Assembly: GCA_017475745.1 (NCBI GenBank)
Contig: JAFVEZ010000049.1
Coordinates: forward strand, 1-34,896
Direction: 5' to 3'
DNA: 34,896 nt
Origin: Selenomonadaceae bacterium
Lineage (GTDB): Bacteria; Bacillota; Negativicutes; Selenomonadales; Selenomonadaceae
The notes below the pieces were generated by a model that ran no database searches, was not told the origin of the DNA, and saw only the letters and a list, made by a program, of their open reading frames with translations. The translations under genes and the position numbers were made by a program. Shown one piece after another: positions 25,183-33,182 of this stretch; within the stretch, counting starts at the first letter, position 1, and the number at the start of each line of letters is the position of its first letter.

Positions 25183-26295
25183 TTGAAGATCATAGTAAGC
25201 GGCGGTGGTACTGGTGGACACATTTACCCCGCATTGACGCTTATCCGAACAATTCAAGAAAAAGCACCGGAAACTGAATTTTTATATGTTGGTACTCGTC
25301 AAGGTTTAGAATCAGATATCATTCCAAAAGAGAATATACCTTTCTTCGCGTTGGATTTGGCAGGTGGTTTTGAGCGTCACTTCACACTCGCCAATATTAA
25401 ACGCGCTGCAAATGCAATTCTCAGCGTTAGGAAGGCAATGAATATTGTTAAGACATTTAAGCCTGATGTGGTGGTTGGTACTGGCGGTTATGTCTGCGGT
25501 CCTATTCTTTTGGCAGCAAGTCTGGAAAAGGTGCCAACACTTATTCAAGAGCAGAATGTAGTTGCAGGAATTACTAATAAAATTCTCTCCAAATTTGTTA
25601 CCAAGATTGCCGTTGGTTGTGAAGGTGCTTTGAATCATTTCCCGAAAGACAAGACTGTTTATACTGGCAACCCTATTCGTGCTGAAGTTTTGCAAGGCAC
25701 TCGTGAAGAGGGCTTACAGCACTTTGACTTCGAGAGCAACAAGCCTGTTGTACTAATCTCAGGCGGCAGCCGCGGTGCAAGAAGTATCAATCGTGCTATG
25801 GTCGATGTACTCGTCAATGCTGCCACTAATCCGACCGTCCAATATCTCCATGTTACCGGTAAAGGTGAGTATGATGATATTATCACGAGGATCAAGGACG
25901 CCGGCGTTGAGCTTGAAACGCTTAGACACATTCGTGTTGAGCCTTACCTCTACAACATGCCTCAAGCGATGGCTATGGCTGACTTAGCAGTATTCAGAGC
26001 AGGTGCCACTGGTCTTGCCGAACTCACTGCGCGAGGTATTCCGTCAATCTTGATTCCATATCCATATGCGGCAGAAAATCACCAAGAGTACAATGCCAAA
26101 GCCTTGGTGGATGCCGGAGCTGCAAGAATGATACTCAACAAAGATTTAACCTCAGAACTACTACAAGAAAACATCACTGAATTGTTGGAAAGTCCCGACA
26201 AGTTGAAGGAAATGTCAGCAGCAAGTTTGAGTTTAGGGCGTCCACAGGCAGCAGAAGAGATAGCCGAGATGATATTGCAATTAACCCGCGATTAG
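25183..26295 (+). CDS. murG: UDP-GlcNAc:undecaprenyl-PP-MurNAc-pentapeptide transferase (lipid II synthase)
   Basis: Peripheral-membrane glycosyltransferase that makes lipid II, using the C55 carrier supplied by uppS. Signatures are GGGTGGHIYPALTL at the N-terminus, VVGTGGYVCGP, ISGGSRGARSIN at the start of the second Rossmann domain, and the UDP-GlcNAc site FRAGATGLAELTARGIPSILIPYPYAAENHQ split over the helix after the loop. Length 370 aa is typical. The start is TTG at 25183, eight bases after GGAG (25171-25174). In most bacteria murG is in the dcw division cluster; here it stands next to yifB and tRNA-Pro, a relocated copy or a second one. Confidence 0.96.
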   Translation: MKIIVSGGGTGGHIYPALTLIRTIQEKAPETEFLYVGTRQGLESDIIPKENIPFFALDLAGGFERHFTLANIKRAANAILSVRKAMNIVKTFKPDVVVGTGGYVCGPILLAASLEKVPTLIQEQNVVAGITNKILSKFVTKIAVGCEGALNHFPKDKTVYTGNPIRAEVLQGTREEGLQHFDFESNKPVVLISGGSRGARSINRAMVDVLVNAATNPTVQYLHVTGKGEYDDIITRIKDAGVELETLRHIRVEPYLYNMPQAMAMADLAVFRAGATGLAELTARGIPSILIPYPYAAENHQEYNAKALVDAGAARMILNKDLTSELLQENITELLESPDKLKEMSAASLSLGRPQAAEEIAEMILQLTRD

Positions 26296-26314
26296 CTGAT
26301 AAAAAAATTGCTTA

Positions 26315-26367
26315 TCCATTGTTGTAATGGACGTTTTGCAACTCTACAAGTATAAATGGACTTTTTT
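26315..26367 (+). terminator. Possible terminator of murG with alternative pairings
   Basis: TCCATT (26315-26320) can pair with either of two AATGGA copies: a nearby one (26326-26331, five-base loop) or a distant one (26355-26360) that is followed by CTTTTTTT. In the second form a GTTGTA/TGCAAC stem fills the enclosed loop. The distant form would end transcription before tRNA-Pro. Confidence 0.4.
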
Positions 26368-26377
26368 TGATAAAGAC

Positions 26378-26406
26378 TTGACAAGTTATCGAGATTGGTG
26401 TACAAT
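26378..26406 (+). promoter_or_regulatory. Strong promoter of tRNA-Pro
   Basis: TTGACA (26378-26383), exactly 17 bases, TACAAT (26401-26406). The mature tRNA begins 11 bases later. Confidence 0.75.
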
Positions 26407-26417
26407 AATATCGTTTT

Positions 26418-26494
26418 CGGGGCATAGCGCAGTTTGGTAGCGCACTTCGCTTGGGACGAAGGGGTCGAGTGTTCGAATCACTCTGCTCCGACCA
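26418..26494 (+). tRNA. tRNA-Pro (anticodon TGG)
   Basis: A 77-base cloverleaf with encoded CCA. The acceptor stem is CGGGGCA with TGCTCCG (one G-T pair), the D arm GCGC/GCGC, the anticodon stem CTTCG/CGAAG with loop CTTGGGA (anticodon TGG at 26452-26454), and the T arm GAGTG-TTCGAAT-CACTC. A run of eight T or more follows the CCA and can end transcription. UGG reads all four proline codons when modified, so it may be the main tRNA-Pro. Confidence 0.95.
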
Positions 26495-26510
26495 TTTTTT
26501 TTATAGAGAA

Positions 26511-27299
26511 TTAGCTGCTCAACAAAAACGAAAGCAGCACAAGAGCTTCGGAGATGAGTTCAACAGCTCCATAAATGTCGCCGGTTACTCCGCCGACTTT
26601 TTTTGTTGCAAATCTTCCAAAGTATAATGTAAATATCAATGCTATTATCAATGAACTCAACAAAGCCTTTACTGTTACAGCGAATAGCAGAATCAATGGT
26701 GATAGTAGGATCAATGCTTCGACTATCGCCAATATGATCGTTGAACGCGTTGTGTATTCAGCAAAAGCCTTGCCCATGCCCTCCGGCCTTGCATATGGAA
26801 AGCAACCGATCATAATTACCATCATCAAGCGTCCGATTATCGGCGCTGAATATATGGCAACAATAAGCATCAATATTGAAGTTCTCGACAATTCCGATAA
26901 TACTGCAAACTCCAAGATTGAGAGCATTACAAAACTGACGACACCGAACGCACCGACTCTGCTATCCTTCATGATCTCCAACATTCGCTCACGGTCTCGT
27001 CCGCTGAAGAGTCCGTCCATTGTATCCATGAAGCCGTCGCAATGTATTCCGCCAGTCAAGATCACCATTAACATTAAAATAACGGCGGCTGTAAGCATTT
27101 GAAATGTGCCGCCGGTCAAAAGATTGAGTATTTCTGCAATGATAACGTAAACTAAACCAAGGACAGCACCAACCGCCGGAAAGTATTTTACGCTCTTACC
27201 AAATGATTCCTCAGTCCACACAGTCTGTTTGACTATTGATATTCGTGTCAAGAATTGAAGTCCGATAAAGAATGAATCCAACATCTCTTTAAAAGCCAA
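26511..27299 (-). CDS. cobS: Adenosylcobinamide-GDP ribazoletransferase (cobalamin synthase)
   Basis: Joins adenosylcobinamide-GDP to alpha-ribazole, forming adenosylcobalamin 5'-phosphate in the cytoplasmic membrane. The protein is largely hydrophobic helices; the family motif is GGIHCDGFMDTMDGLFSGRDRERMLEIMKDSRVG around residues 85-120. Length 262 aa is normal. The start is uncertain: TTG at 27299 (overlapping the upstream HD gene by 11 bases, weak ribosome site GTGGAA close by) or ATG at 27284. No other cob genes are in the window, so nucleotide-loop assembly must be completed elsewhere. The product would serve the B12-dependent MetH at 18653. Confidence 0.93.
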   Translation of the reverse strand: MAFKEMLDSFFIGLQFLTRISIVKQTVWTEESFGKSVKYFPAVGAVLGLVYVIIAEILNLLTGGTFQMLTAAVILMLMVILTGGIHCDGFMDTMDGLFSGRDRERMLEIMKDSRVGAFGVVSFVMLSILEFAVLSELSRTSILMLIVAIYSAPIIGRLMMVIMIGCFPYARPEGMGKAFAEYTTRSTIILAIVEALILLSPLILLFAVTVKALLSSLIIALIFTLYFGRFATKKVGGVTGDIYGAVELISEALVLLSFLLSS

Positions 27300-27849
27300 G
27301 TTCCACTTTGTGTTCAGTCATACCGTCAATGCAGCACTGCATCAATACACTCAAATCCAAGCCGAGTTTAGCAGCGCCAAGATTGATGATCTCACGATTA
27401 CAACCGGCGGCGAATTTCTTATCTTTAAACTTCTTCTTCAAACTTTTAACTGCCATTCCGTCCATGTTCTCTGGTCTCATTAGCGCGTAGGCATGAACTA
27501 TACCGGTAAGCTCATCAACGGCAAATAAACTCTTCTCAAGATCGGTTGTCGGTTCAACTTCCTCAGTACAAATTCCATAACCGTGAGAGATGATAGTTTT
27601 GATATCTTCTTCATCGACACCCTCTGGGTCAAGTAACTCACGAACGTGTTTGCAGTGTTCTTCAGGAAACTTTTGGTAATCAACATCATGAAGATAGCCT
27701 ATAGCCTGCCAATGATCCTTGTCGGCATTGAAGTAGTTAGCCATTGCACCCATTGCGGCAGAAACTGCTGCTGCGTGGATCAGTAAATGCTCTTCAGTCG
27801 TGTGCTTCTTGAGGATTTCCTTTGCCTTGTCTAATGTCAATTTACTCAT
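27289..27849 (-). CDS. HD-domain hydrolase
   Basis: 186 aa of the HD superfamily. The metal ligands are visible: His in HLLIHAAAVSAAM, the HD pair in IGYLHDVDY, a following His in EEHCKHV and ISHGYG. Such proteins are phosphohydrolases of nucleotides or related substrates, but no substrate is assigned for this group. GGAG lies eight bases before the ATG. It is upstream of cobS with overlap, so it is translated together with it. A link to cobalamin metabolism is possible from context only. Confidence 0.88.
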   Translation of the reverse strand: MSKLTLDKAKEILKKHTTEEHLLIHAAAVSAAMGAMANYFNADKDHWQAIGYLHDVDYQKFPEEHCKHVRELLDPEGVDEEDIKTIISHGYGICTEEVEPTTDLEKSLFAVDELTGIVHAYALMRPENMDGMAVKSLKKKFKDKKFAAGCNREIINLGAAKLGLDLSVLMQCCIDGMTEHKVELGF

Positions 27850-27880
27850 CTAATCACTCCTAAATATTAGAATGAATATA

Positions 27881-27909
27881 AATTTAAACCCTTTTGGAGG
27901 ACTTGTCAA
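27881..27909 (-). promoter_or_regulatory. Promoter of the HD-cobS operon
   Basis: On the minus strand TTGACA (plus 27904-27909), 17 bases, TAAATT (plus 27881-27886). About 31 bases remain to the HD gene ATG. The -35 lies in the gap after the queH stop codon. Confidence 0.5.
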
Positions 27910-27913
27910 CTGT

Positions 27914-28540
27914 TTATTTAGTTAAATCGTTGCCTTTGAAATATTTCTTTCGCTGTTTGCGAATATCTTTACTGAATCGCTCTTCTTCACTGAAGATACA
28001 ACCGCAATAATTTTGGCGGTAAAGTTCTAATTCGTGACTTATATCAATGCCTTCCTGCCAACCGACGCGAAAATCCTCATAGTAAAACTCAATGCCCACC
28101 TGCTTGGCAATCAATTCTGCCGTCGACTTCATAAGCTCATGATTTTGATGGATACTGTAAAAGAGAGTAGAAGACCAAGCTTCAAAATGATTATCTACTG
28201 CAAACTTTGCCGTCTCATAAAGTCGCCAAGCGTAGCAAATTCGACAACGAGCATGGTGACCATCTGCAAACTTGATTGTATCCTCACCCTCAATAGGCTC
28301 AACGAACTTTTGAACTCTTCCTAAAAAGTCACGAAGACCATAATGATCGACGGTGTAAATCTCCATTGAGACCTTTTTGGCGAACTCTTTAGCAGTCTTT
28401 AATCTCTGTCGCCACTCTTGGTAAGGATGGATATTTGGATTAAAGAAAAAACCAACCGGTTCTATTCCGTCCGCTCTTAACTTTTTGACCGGGTAGCAAG
28501 AACACGGTCCGCAGCACATATGCAGCAATATTTTATCCAT
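27914..28540 (-). CDS. queH: Epoxyqueuosine reductase QueH (non-B12 type)
   Basis: 208 aa. Reduces epoxyqueuosine to queuosine in tRNA, the last step of queuosine formation, with bound iron and an iron-sulfur cluster, in place of B12-dependent QueG. Conserved cysteines: HMCCGPCSCYP at residues 7-17, HHARCRICYAWRLYETA near 100 and NYCGCIFSEEERF near 180. No signal peptide. It precedes the HD-cobS operon on the same strand with a 64-base gap, and its own promoter would overlap the tatA promoter region. The choice of QueH in an organism that also carries cobS and metH is curious but not unusual. Confidence 0.9.
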   Translation of the reverse strand: MDKILLHMCCGPCSCYPVKKLRADGIEPVGFFFNPNIHPYQEWRQRLKTAKEFAKKVSMEIYTVDHYGLRDFLGRVQKFVEPIEGEDTIKFADGHHARCRICYAWRLYETAKFAVDNHFEAWSSTLFYSIHQNHELMKSTAELIAKQVGIEFYYEDFRVGWQEGIDISHELELYRQNYCGCIFSEEERFSKDIRKQRKKYFKGNDLTK

Positions 28541-28580
28541 TGACTCTCTGTCACCTCTTACAGTTTCTATTCATTCTACA

Positions 28581-28609
28581 TTGACAAGCACTTTTTGTGG
28601 TTGTATAAT
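28581..28609 (+). promoter_or_regulatory. Perfect consensus promoter of tatA-tolC
   Basis: TTGACA (28581-28586), 17 bases, TATAAT (28604-28609): all twelve consensus positions match. The tatA ATG is about 38 bases beyond. The -35 reads TTGACAA, nearly an inverted repeat with the divergent queH side. Confidence 0.85.
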
Positions 28610-28646
28610 ATTTTCAATTATAATAGGTGTTTTGGGAGGTTTTGTC

Positions 28647-29018
28647 ATGTTTGGCATTGGTGCCGGTGAGTTTGCACTTATTTTGATTGTCGGATTGATC
28701 GTCTTTGGTCCCAGTAAGTTGCCTGAACTTGGTCGATCTTTGGGTAAACTTTTGAGAGAGTTTAGAAAAGCTCAAGCAGCTTTATCAAATGTTGTGAATG
28801 AAGTTGACCAAGCACCGATAAAACCTTCTACTGCGGCTCGAACAGAGACTATAAGTACAGCGCATCAAGAAGTTCCTCAAGAAGAACAAACTGTTACTCA
28901 AGTTTCAACTTCAAGTAATGCCGATTCCTCTGCATCACCAAGCGCACGCATTGATCAGGTAACCGAAATGATAAATGCCAATCCTATTAAACTGACCAAG
29001 GAGCCTGTGGAAAGATGA
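28647..29018 (+). CDS. tatA: Twin-arginine translocase subunit TatA
   Basis: 123 aa. Short N-terminal membrane helix (FGIGAGEFALILIVGLIVFGPSKLPELG), with the conserved FGPSKLPELG hinge and the amphipathic helix SLGKLLREFRKAQAAL, then a long polar, Thr/Ser/Gln-rich tail to residue 123. TatA forms the pore for folded Tat substrates. The ATG at 28647 is set by GGGAGG eight bases upstream; a longer reading from 28581 starts inside the promoter. tatC is not present nearby. The stop codon overlaps the next gene as ATGA. A Tat-signal lipoprotein gene lies a few kb away (33183-34499). Confidence 0.93.
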   Translation: MFGIGAGEFALILIVGLIVFGPSKLPELGRSLGKLLREFRKAQAALSNVVNEVDQAPIKPSTAARTETISTAHQEVPQEEQTVTQVSTSSNADSSASPSARIDQVTEMINANPIKLTKEPVER

Positions 29019-30343
29019 GATATTTTAGCTTCGTCTTGTTTATGATAATGCTCGTGTCGAATGCTGAGGTACAAGCACTCAGTTTGTCTGAAGCAGTTCG
29101 GATTGCTCTTGAGAATAATCCAAGTCTCAAACAGTCACAGAAAGCAGTAGAGAGCGCTTCAAAAGAAATCAAGATTGCCAAAGGACAAAAAGGCTTTACC
29201 GTTGGTGTTAGTGCTTCTGCAGATGCTGACAAGACGGAAGGCACCGATACTTCAGAAAGTACGTCTGCTCGTATTTCCGGTTCTATTCCTCTTTACTCAG
29301 GCGGACAACTCAAAGCCAATATTGCTGCGGCTGAGTACAATTTTGATGCTTCTAAACTTGATTTAGAACAGGCGGTTGATGATTTAACTTACCAAGTAGC
29401 CACAGTTTATGTCAATGCCTTTGAGCAAAAGTCAACCTGGTCTGTTAATCTCGATACCTTTGCCAACCTCAAGGAACATGAACAGTTAATCTCAGACCTT
29501 TACTCAGCAGGAGCAAAAGCTAAGATCGACTTACTGAGAGCGCAGGTTGAGACCTCTAATGCTAATCAAGATGCTATTCGCGCTCAAGCCGCTTATGAAG
29601 TTGCATTAACCGATCTTGCCATTTTAATGAGTCTTGACAATGCAGCAACTCTCAATGATACAGATCTGTCAATCATCAATCCGAATTCAACTGAGGATTC
29701 AAACTCAAATCCTATAAACAGTGATTCTTTGGTCAAAGCTTACTCTCTCACGAATGAGACATTTGATATAGAGACTTATATTAGTCTTGCAGAGCAAAAC
29801 CGCGCAGACCTTAAAGCCGATAATTTCAGAATACAGCGTGCTGAAGAACTCGTTAAGAGTGCAAAAGCAGCTTATCGTCCTTCTGTCAACGCTTCAGCAT
29901 CGACCGGTCTAAATGCACGCTCAAAGGATTGGGACCCTACTTCCAATGCCACTGCCGGTGTCTCTGCTAGTTGGAATATATTTGACAGCAAAATAACCAA
30001 AAGCAGAGTCGAAGAAGCTAATCTGGAAGTTGAGCGCCTTGAGTTTGCACTTAAATCAGACCTTGACAGTGCTCGTTCAGATGTAATAAGTGCCTGTAAA
30101 AACCTCAAGACGGCACTTGTAAGACTTCAAACTACTGATCTTGCCGTTAAGCTTGCTGAAGAGGAACGCTTTATTGCTTCTGAGAGATATCGTGCAGGTG
30201 AGGGCATACTTCTTGATATTTTAGATGCCGAAGTTGCACTCAAAGAAGCACGTCTTAATCATCTCAATGCTTACTGTGACGCCGCCCGCTATCGTTTTGC
30301 TCTCAATCATGCCATTGGAAAGACTCTGGAATCCTTGAGTTGA
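29015..30343 (+). CDS. tolC: TolC-family outer-membrane protein
   Basis: 442 aa with a signal peptide (MRYFSFVLFMIMLVSNAEVQA). Two structurally similar halves of the OEP repeat follow: SEAVRIALENNPSLKQSQKAVESA at the start of the first, and SLAEQNRADLKADNFRIQRAEELV at the start of the second near residue 250. Such trimers form the outer-membrane channel-tunnel for efflux and type I secretion. Its presence supports an outer membrane in this Firmicute-like organism. Its ATG overlaps the tatA stop codon, so the two are translated together; an RND or MacB pump is not present beside it. It ends seven bases before the convergent EAL protein gene. Confidence 0.92.
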   Translation: MRYFSFVLFMIMLVSNAEVQALSLSEAVRIALENNPSLKQSQKAVESASKEIKIAKGQKGFTVGVSASADADKTEGTDTSESTSARISGSIPLYSGGQLKANIAAAEYNFDASKLDLEQAVDDLTYQVATVYVNAFEQKSTWSVNLDTFANLKEHEQLISDLYSAGAKAKIDLLRAQVETSNANQDAIRAQAAYEVALTDLAILMSLDNAATLNDTDLSIINPNSTEDSNSNPINSDSLVKAYSLTNETFDIETYISLAEQNRADLKADNFRIQRAEELVKSAKAAYRPSVNASASTGLNARSKDWDPTSNATAGVSASWNIFDSKITKSRVEEANLEVERLEFALKSDLDSARSDVISACKNLKTALVRLQTTDLAVKLAEEERFIASERYRAGEGILLDILDAEVALKEARLNHLNAYCDAARYRFALNHAIGKTLESLS

Positions 30344-30349
30344 ACTTAA

Positions 30350-33157
30350 TTATTGTAGTAATGCGGTTTCAGAGTAGATAAACCCTTGACCGTATCGACA
30401 ATTCAAATCAATTAAAAGTTTTTCTTGATCTTTTGTCTCAATACCTTCACAAACTACATTAATTTTGAGTTTTAATCCAAGAGATATGATGTTGCTCAAA
30501 ATATCACGCATTCTGTTGGACTCAACAGCATCTTCAACGAGTGATCGATCAATTTTTATCTCATCTATCGGCATAGAATTTAGCAGCTTGTATGAAGAAT
30601 AGCTACTACCGAAATTGTCAACAACAATCTTTAAGCCAATATTTTGAAGAGCGCGTAAGATACTATTTACTCGCTCTATTTCTTTTTTCTGCTTTAAATT
30701 TTCAAAAGCCCTTTCACTAAATTCAATCTTTATCATTCCCCTGGGCAATTTGTACTTTTTAAATATGCTCTTTATCTTGTCTGTGTAATGATCTTCACTG
30801 AGGTGGAGACTTGAATGATTTACGGATATCGGTACTACTTCTGATTTTTCGTCAAGTTTGCTTCGTTGCAGTTTGCAGGCTTCCTCAAAGACAAAGTAAT
30901 CTGACTGTATAATAAATCCGCTTCGCTCAAATATAGAAATAAACTTTCCAGGCATCAGAAAACCCAGTTCCGGACTTTGCCAGCGTATAAATAATTCATT
31001 TCCAACTGTCTTGTGAGTTTTTAACTCATATTCAGTCTGATACCAAACTTGGAACTCTCCATTTTTTAGAGCTTCACCCATGTGAGCTGTCACTTTGTCT
31101 TCAAATTTCACCTTCTCTTCAAGATCATAATTGAACATCAAAACGTCACTTTGAGTGGTTTGACAAGCGATCTTTGCCTGTTCCATACTTAAATGTAAAT
31201 CATTATGGACCCTACAAATACCTGCTTTCATGTGCAACCAAATCCTGGAATCCTCCGTCACAACATATCCAAATTCACTGATAGCTTCCCTAGCAAGTCT
31301 AACGATCTCTGCATCATTCTTTGTCTCACACAGACAAAATAGACTGCCACTCTCATCGCCGGTTGTAGTGAGCAAGTTCCAATCCTTATCTTTAATTCCA
31401 GCTGCCATATTTTTCAACTGCTCATCACGAAGCTGCTTATCTGACAGTAGATAATTGCCATTGCTATGGAGAGAAGCGAATTTTACTACATAAATATTCT
31501 CTTCAGTTTCGATATTGCTGCAAATTTTGCCTGCTTCTTCCTCAAAAAACTTTGTATTTGGCAGATTGTAGCGTGAATCATTATAAGCTATGTGTTTCAT
31601 TGCTTCAGTCTGTTTACGACGCAAGTGGAATCTGTACCAAATAGCTCCACCAATAATTGACCAAAACAACAAAAACAATGCAATGGCGCGAGCAGGATGC
31701 TCCTGAATCAACCATTGAAGACTCAGCCTATGTGTTCCTGTACTCATATCCTCATTGACAGCATTTCTGATATTAGCGATATCCATATGATTTACCTCTT
31801 TATTTAGGATTCGCCACAATCTGCTGTCAGACTTATTGTAAACACCCAAGCTTATTTCATCAGAGAAAGCACTCTCAGAAGCAATCTCTAAATTGTAAAT
31901 ACCAGTTTCCTCCATTAAATAAGCCACTTCACTTCGCGGAGCATACAAAATATCAGCGTCGCCCATATTCAATATTTTAAAACAATCTTGCAGACTGTCT
32001 GCATATATCCTTTGAGTTTCGCCATATCTTGGGAAGATAAAATTTTTTGTATATAGAAGATTAGGATCACAAGCTATCTTTAATTTATCATCACTATTTA
32101 TACCTCTACGAGTAATTGGAACATATTCCAGCATAAGATAGGCTTGAGTAGGTGCCATATTTAAATCGCCAGCCCAACTGAAATCGCAAACACAATCGGC
32201 AATAAAATCAACTTGACCGTTTCTTATCAGATTGACTGCTTCAGCAGGAGTATTTGTATGAACTATCTCGATTTCAATTTCCAAGTCTTCAGAGATTTGT
32301 CGAATCAAGCGTGGTAGTACACCCTGCAACTCTCCTGTACTGTCGTAATAGGCATAGGGCTTCTGCTTCATTAAAATGGCAGTCTTGAGCTTCCTCTTCA
32401 TTTGGAGATAGTCTTTTTCCTGGCGGTTAAGTATCAAAGGCGAGCCGCCTGTCCTCAGATATTTATCATTGAGACGGTTTCTGATATTGGGCTGATCCAT
32501 GAGCATTTCATCCATGGCAATATTCATTGCGGCAAGCAAGTCCTTACGATCGGGTCTTACGAGAAGACGGTAACTTTGGCGATCGAAAATAGAGGCAACA
32601 TTCTTCTCTTTATTTGGTTCCAGCATTGGTGCAATATAGCCGTCAAGTTCGCGGCGTTGAAAAGCCTCTTCCATATCGTAGAAGGTTGGGAAATTGACAA
32701 GCTCGTAAGTAAAGCCTTCATCTTTTGCAATCTTAGGAAGTGACGGCAATGGCGCATTTGCAGGGATTGTCCCTATCCTCATATGAGGTTTGATTGTACC
32801 ATCATGAGTGACCAATTCCATCGGATATCGCCCAATAACATGGTCCGTCCTCACGACGTTTTGAATACTGCGATAATCTCCAGGCATCGCGGGCAATACA
32901 TCAATCATTCCACTTTGTAGTTTTTCATTACATTCCTGCCAAGTCAAACATGGAATATACTCAAATTTCCAATCACCGTATCTTGACAAAAATTCCATAT
33001 ACTCATAGCCATAGCCGCGATAGTGTCCAGCTCTATCTTCCTCCAAAAAACCAGTTTTTGGAATGTATCCAACTCTCAACTTGGTCTCTGCTGACACCGT
33101 GCTGAAGATTCCCAAAGTTATCAATGCAATTAATACAAAGCGAACTGCTTGTCTCAT
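30350..33157 (-). CDS. Periplasmic-binding-domain sensor with degenerate GGDEF and EAL domain
   Basis: 935 aa. Residues 1-23 form a signal peptide. Two solute-binding (SBP_bac_3-like) domains follow at about 25-255 (LRVGYIPKTGFLEED) and 270-490. A membrane helix is at about 492-512. A degenerate GGDEF-like region spans about 522-690 with no GGDEF motif. The EAL domain spans about 704-935. EAL active-site comparison: EAL reads ELF with the metal-binding Glu721 kept; NxS is NHS; ExxE is EFSE; KIDR and EGIET are kept; but the usual DDFGTGYSS reads D847-N848-FGSSYSS. The second Asp is therefore replaced, so phosphodiesterase activity toward c-di-GMP is doubtful. The start at 33157 follows GAGAGG by seven bases. 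It is 25 bases after the phosphoesterase gene, likely one operon. Confidence 0.9.
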   Translation of the reverse strand: MRQAVRFVLIALITLGIFSTVSAETKLRVGYIPKTGFLEEDRAGHYRGYGYEYMEFLSRYGDWKFEYIPCLTWQECNEKLQSGMIDVLPAMPGDYRSIQNVVRTDHVIGRYPMELVTHDGTIKPHMRIGTIPANAPLPSLPKIAKDEGFTYELVNFPTFYDMEEAFQRRELDGYIAPMLEPNKEKNVASIFDRQSYRLLVRPDRKDLLAAMNIAMDEMLMDQPNIRNRLNDKYLRTGGSPLILNRQEKDYLQMKRKLKTAILMKQKPYAYYDSTGELQGVLPRLIRQISEDLEIEIEIVHTNTPAEAVNLIRNGQVDFIADCVCDFSWAGDLNMAPTQAYLMLEYVPITRRGINSDDKLKIACDPNLLYTKNFIFPRYGETQRIYADSLQDCFKILNMGDADILYAPRSEVAYLMEETGIYNLEIASESAFSDEISLGVYNKSDSRLWRILNKEVNHMDIANIRNAVNEDMSTGTHRLSLQWLIQEHPARAIALFLLFWSIIGGAIWYRFHLRRKQTEAMKHIAYNDSRYNLPNTKFFEEEAGKICSNIETEENIYVVKFASLHSNGNYLLSDKQLRDEQLKNMAAGIKDKDWNLLTTTGDESGSLFCLCETKNDAEIVRLAREAISEFGYVVTEDSRIWLHMKAGICRVHNDLHLSMEQAKIACQTTQSDVLMFNYDLEEKVKFEDKVTAHMGEALKNGEFQVWYQTEYELKTHKTVGNELFIRWQSPELGFLMPGKFISIFERSGFIIQSDYFVFEEACKLQRSKLDEKSEVVPISVNHSSLHLSEDHYTDKIKSIFKKYKLPRGMIKIEFSERAFENLKQKKEIERVNSILRALQNIGLKIVVDNFGSSYSSYKLLNSMPIDEIKIDRSLVEDAVESNRMRDILSNIISLGLKLKINVVCEGIETKDQEKLLIDLNCRYGQGFIYSETALLQ

Positions 33158-33182
33158 AGTTCGTCCTCTCTTTTGCCACAAT

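Noticed and set aside
26418..26510. tRNA-Pro as an integration site of a genomic island
   Set aside because: No integrase, no repeat of the tRNA 3' end in the window, and flanking genes are ordinary.
26575..27102. Long open frame antisense to cobS (175 aa)
   Set aside because: Lies fully opposite the clear cobS gene and its translation is a low-complexity mirror of that membrane protein; no ribosome site.
28581..28646. Longer TatA reading from 28581
   Set aside because: It would start on the -35 element of a perfect promoter; the ATG at 28647 has an ideal ribosome site and the usual TatA N-terminus.
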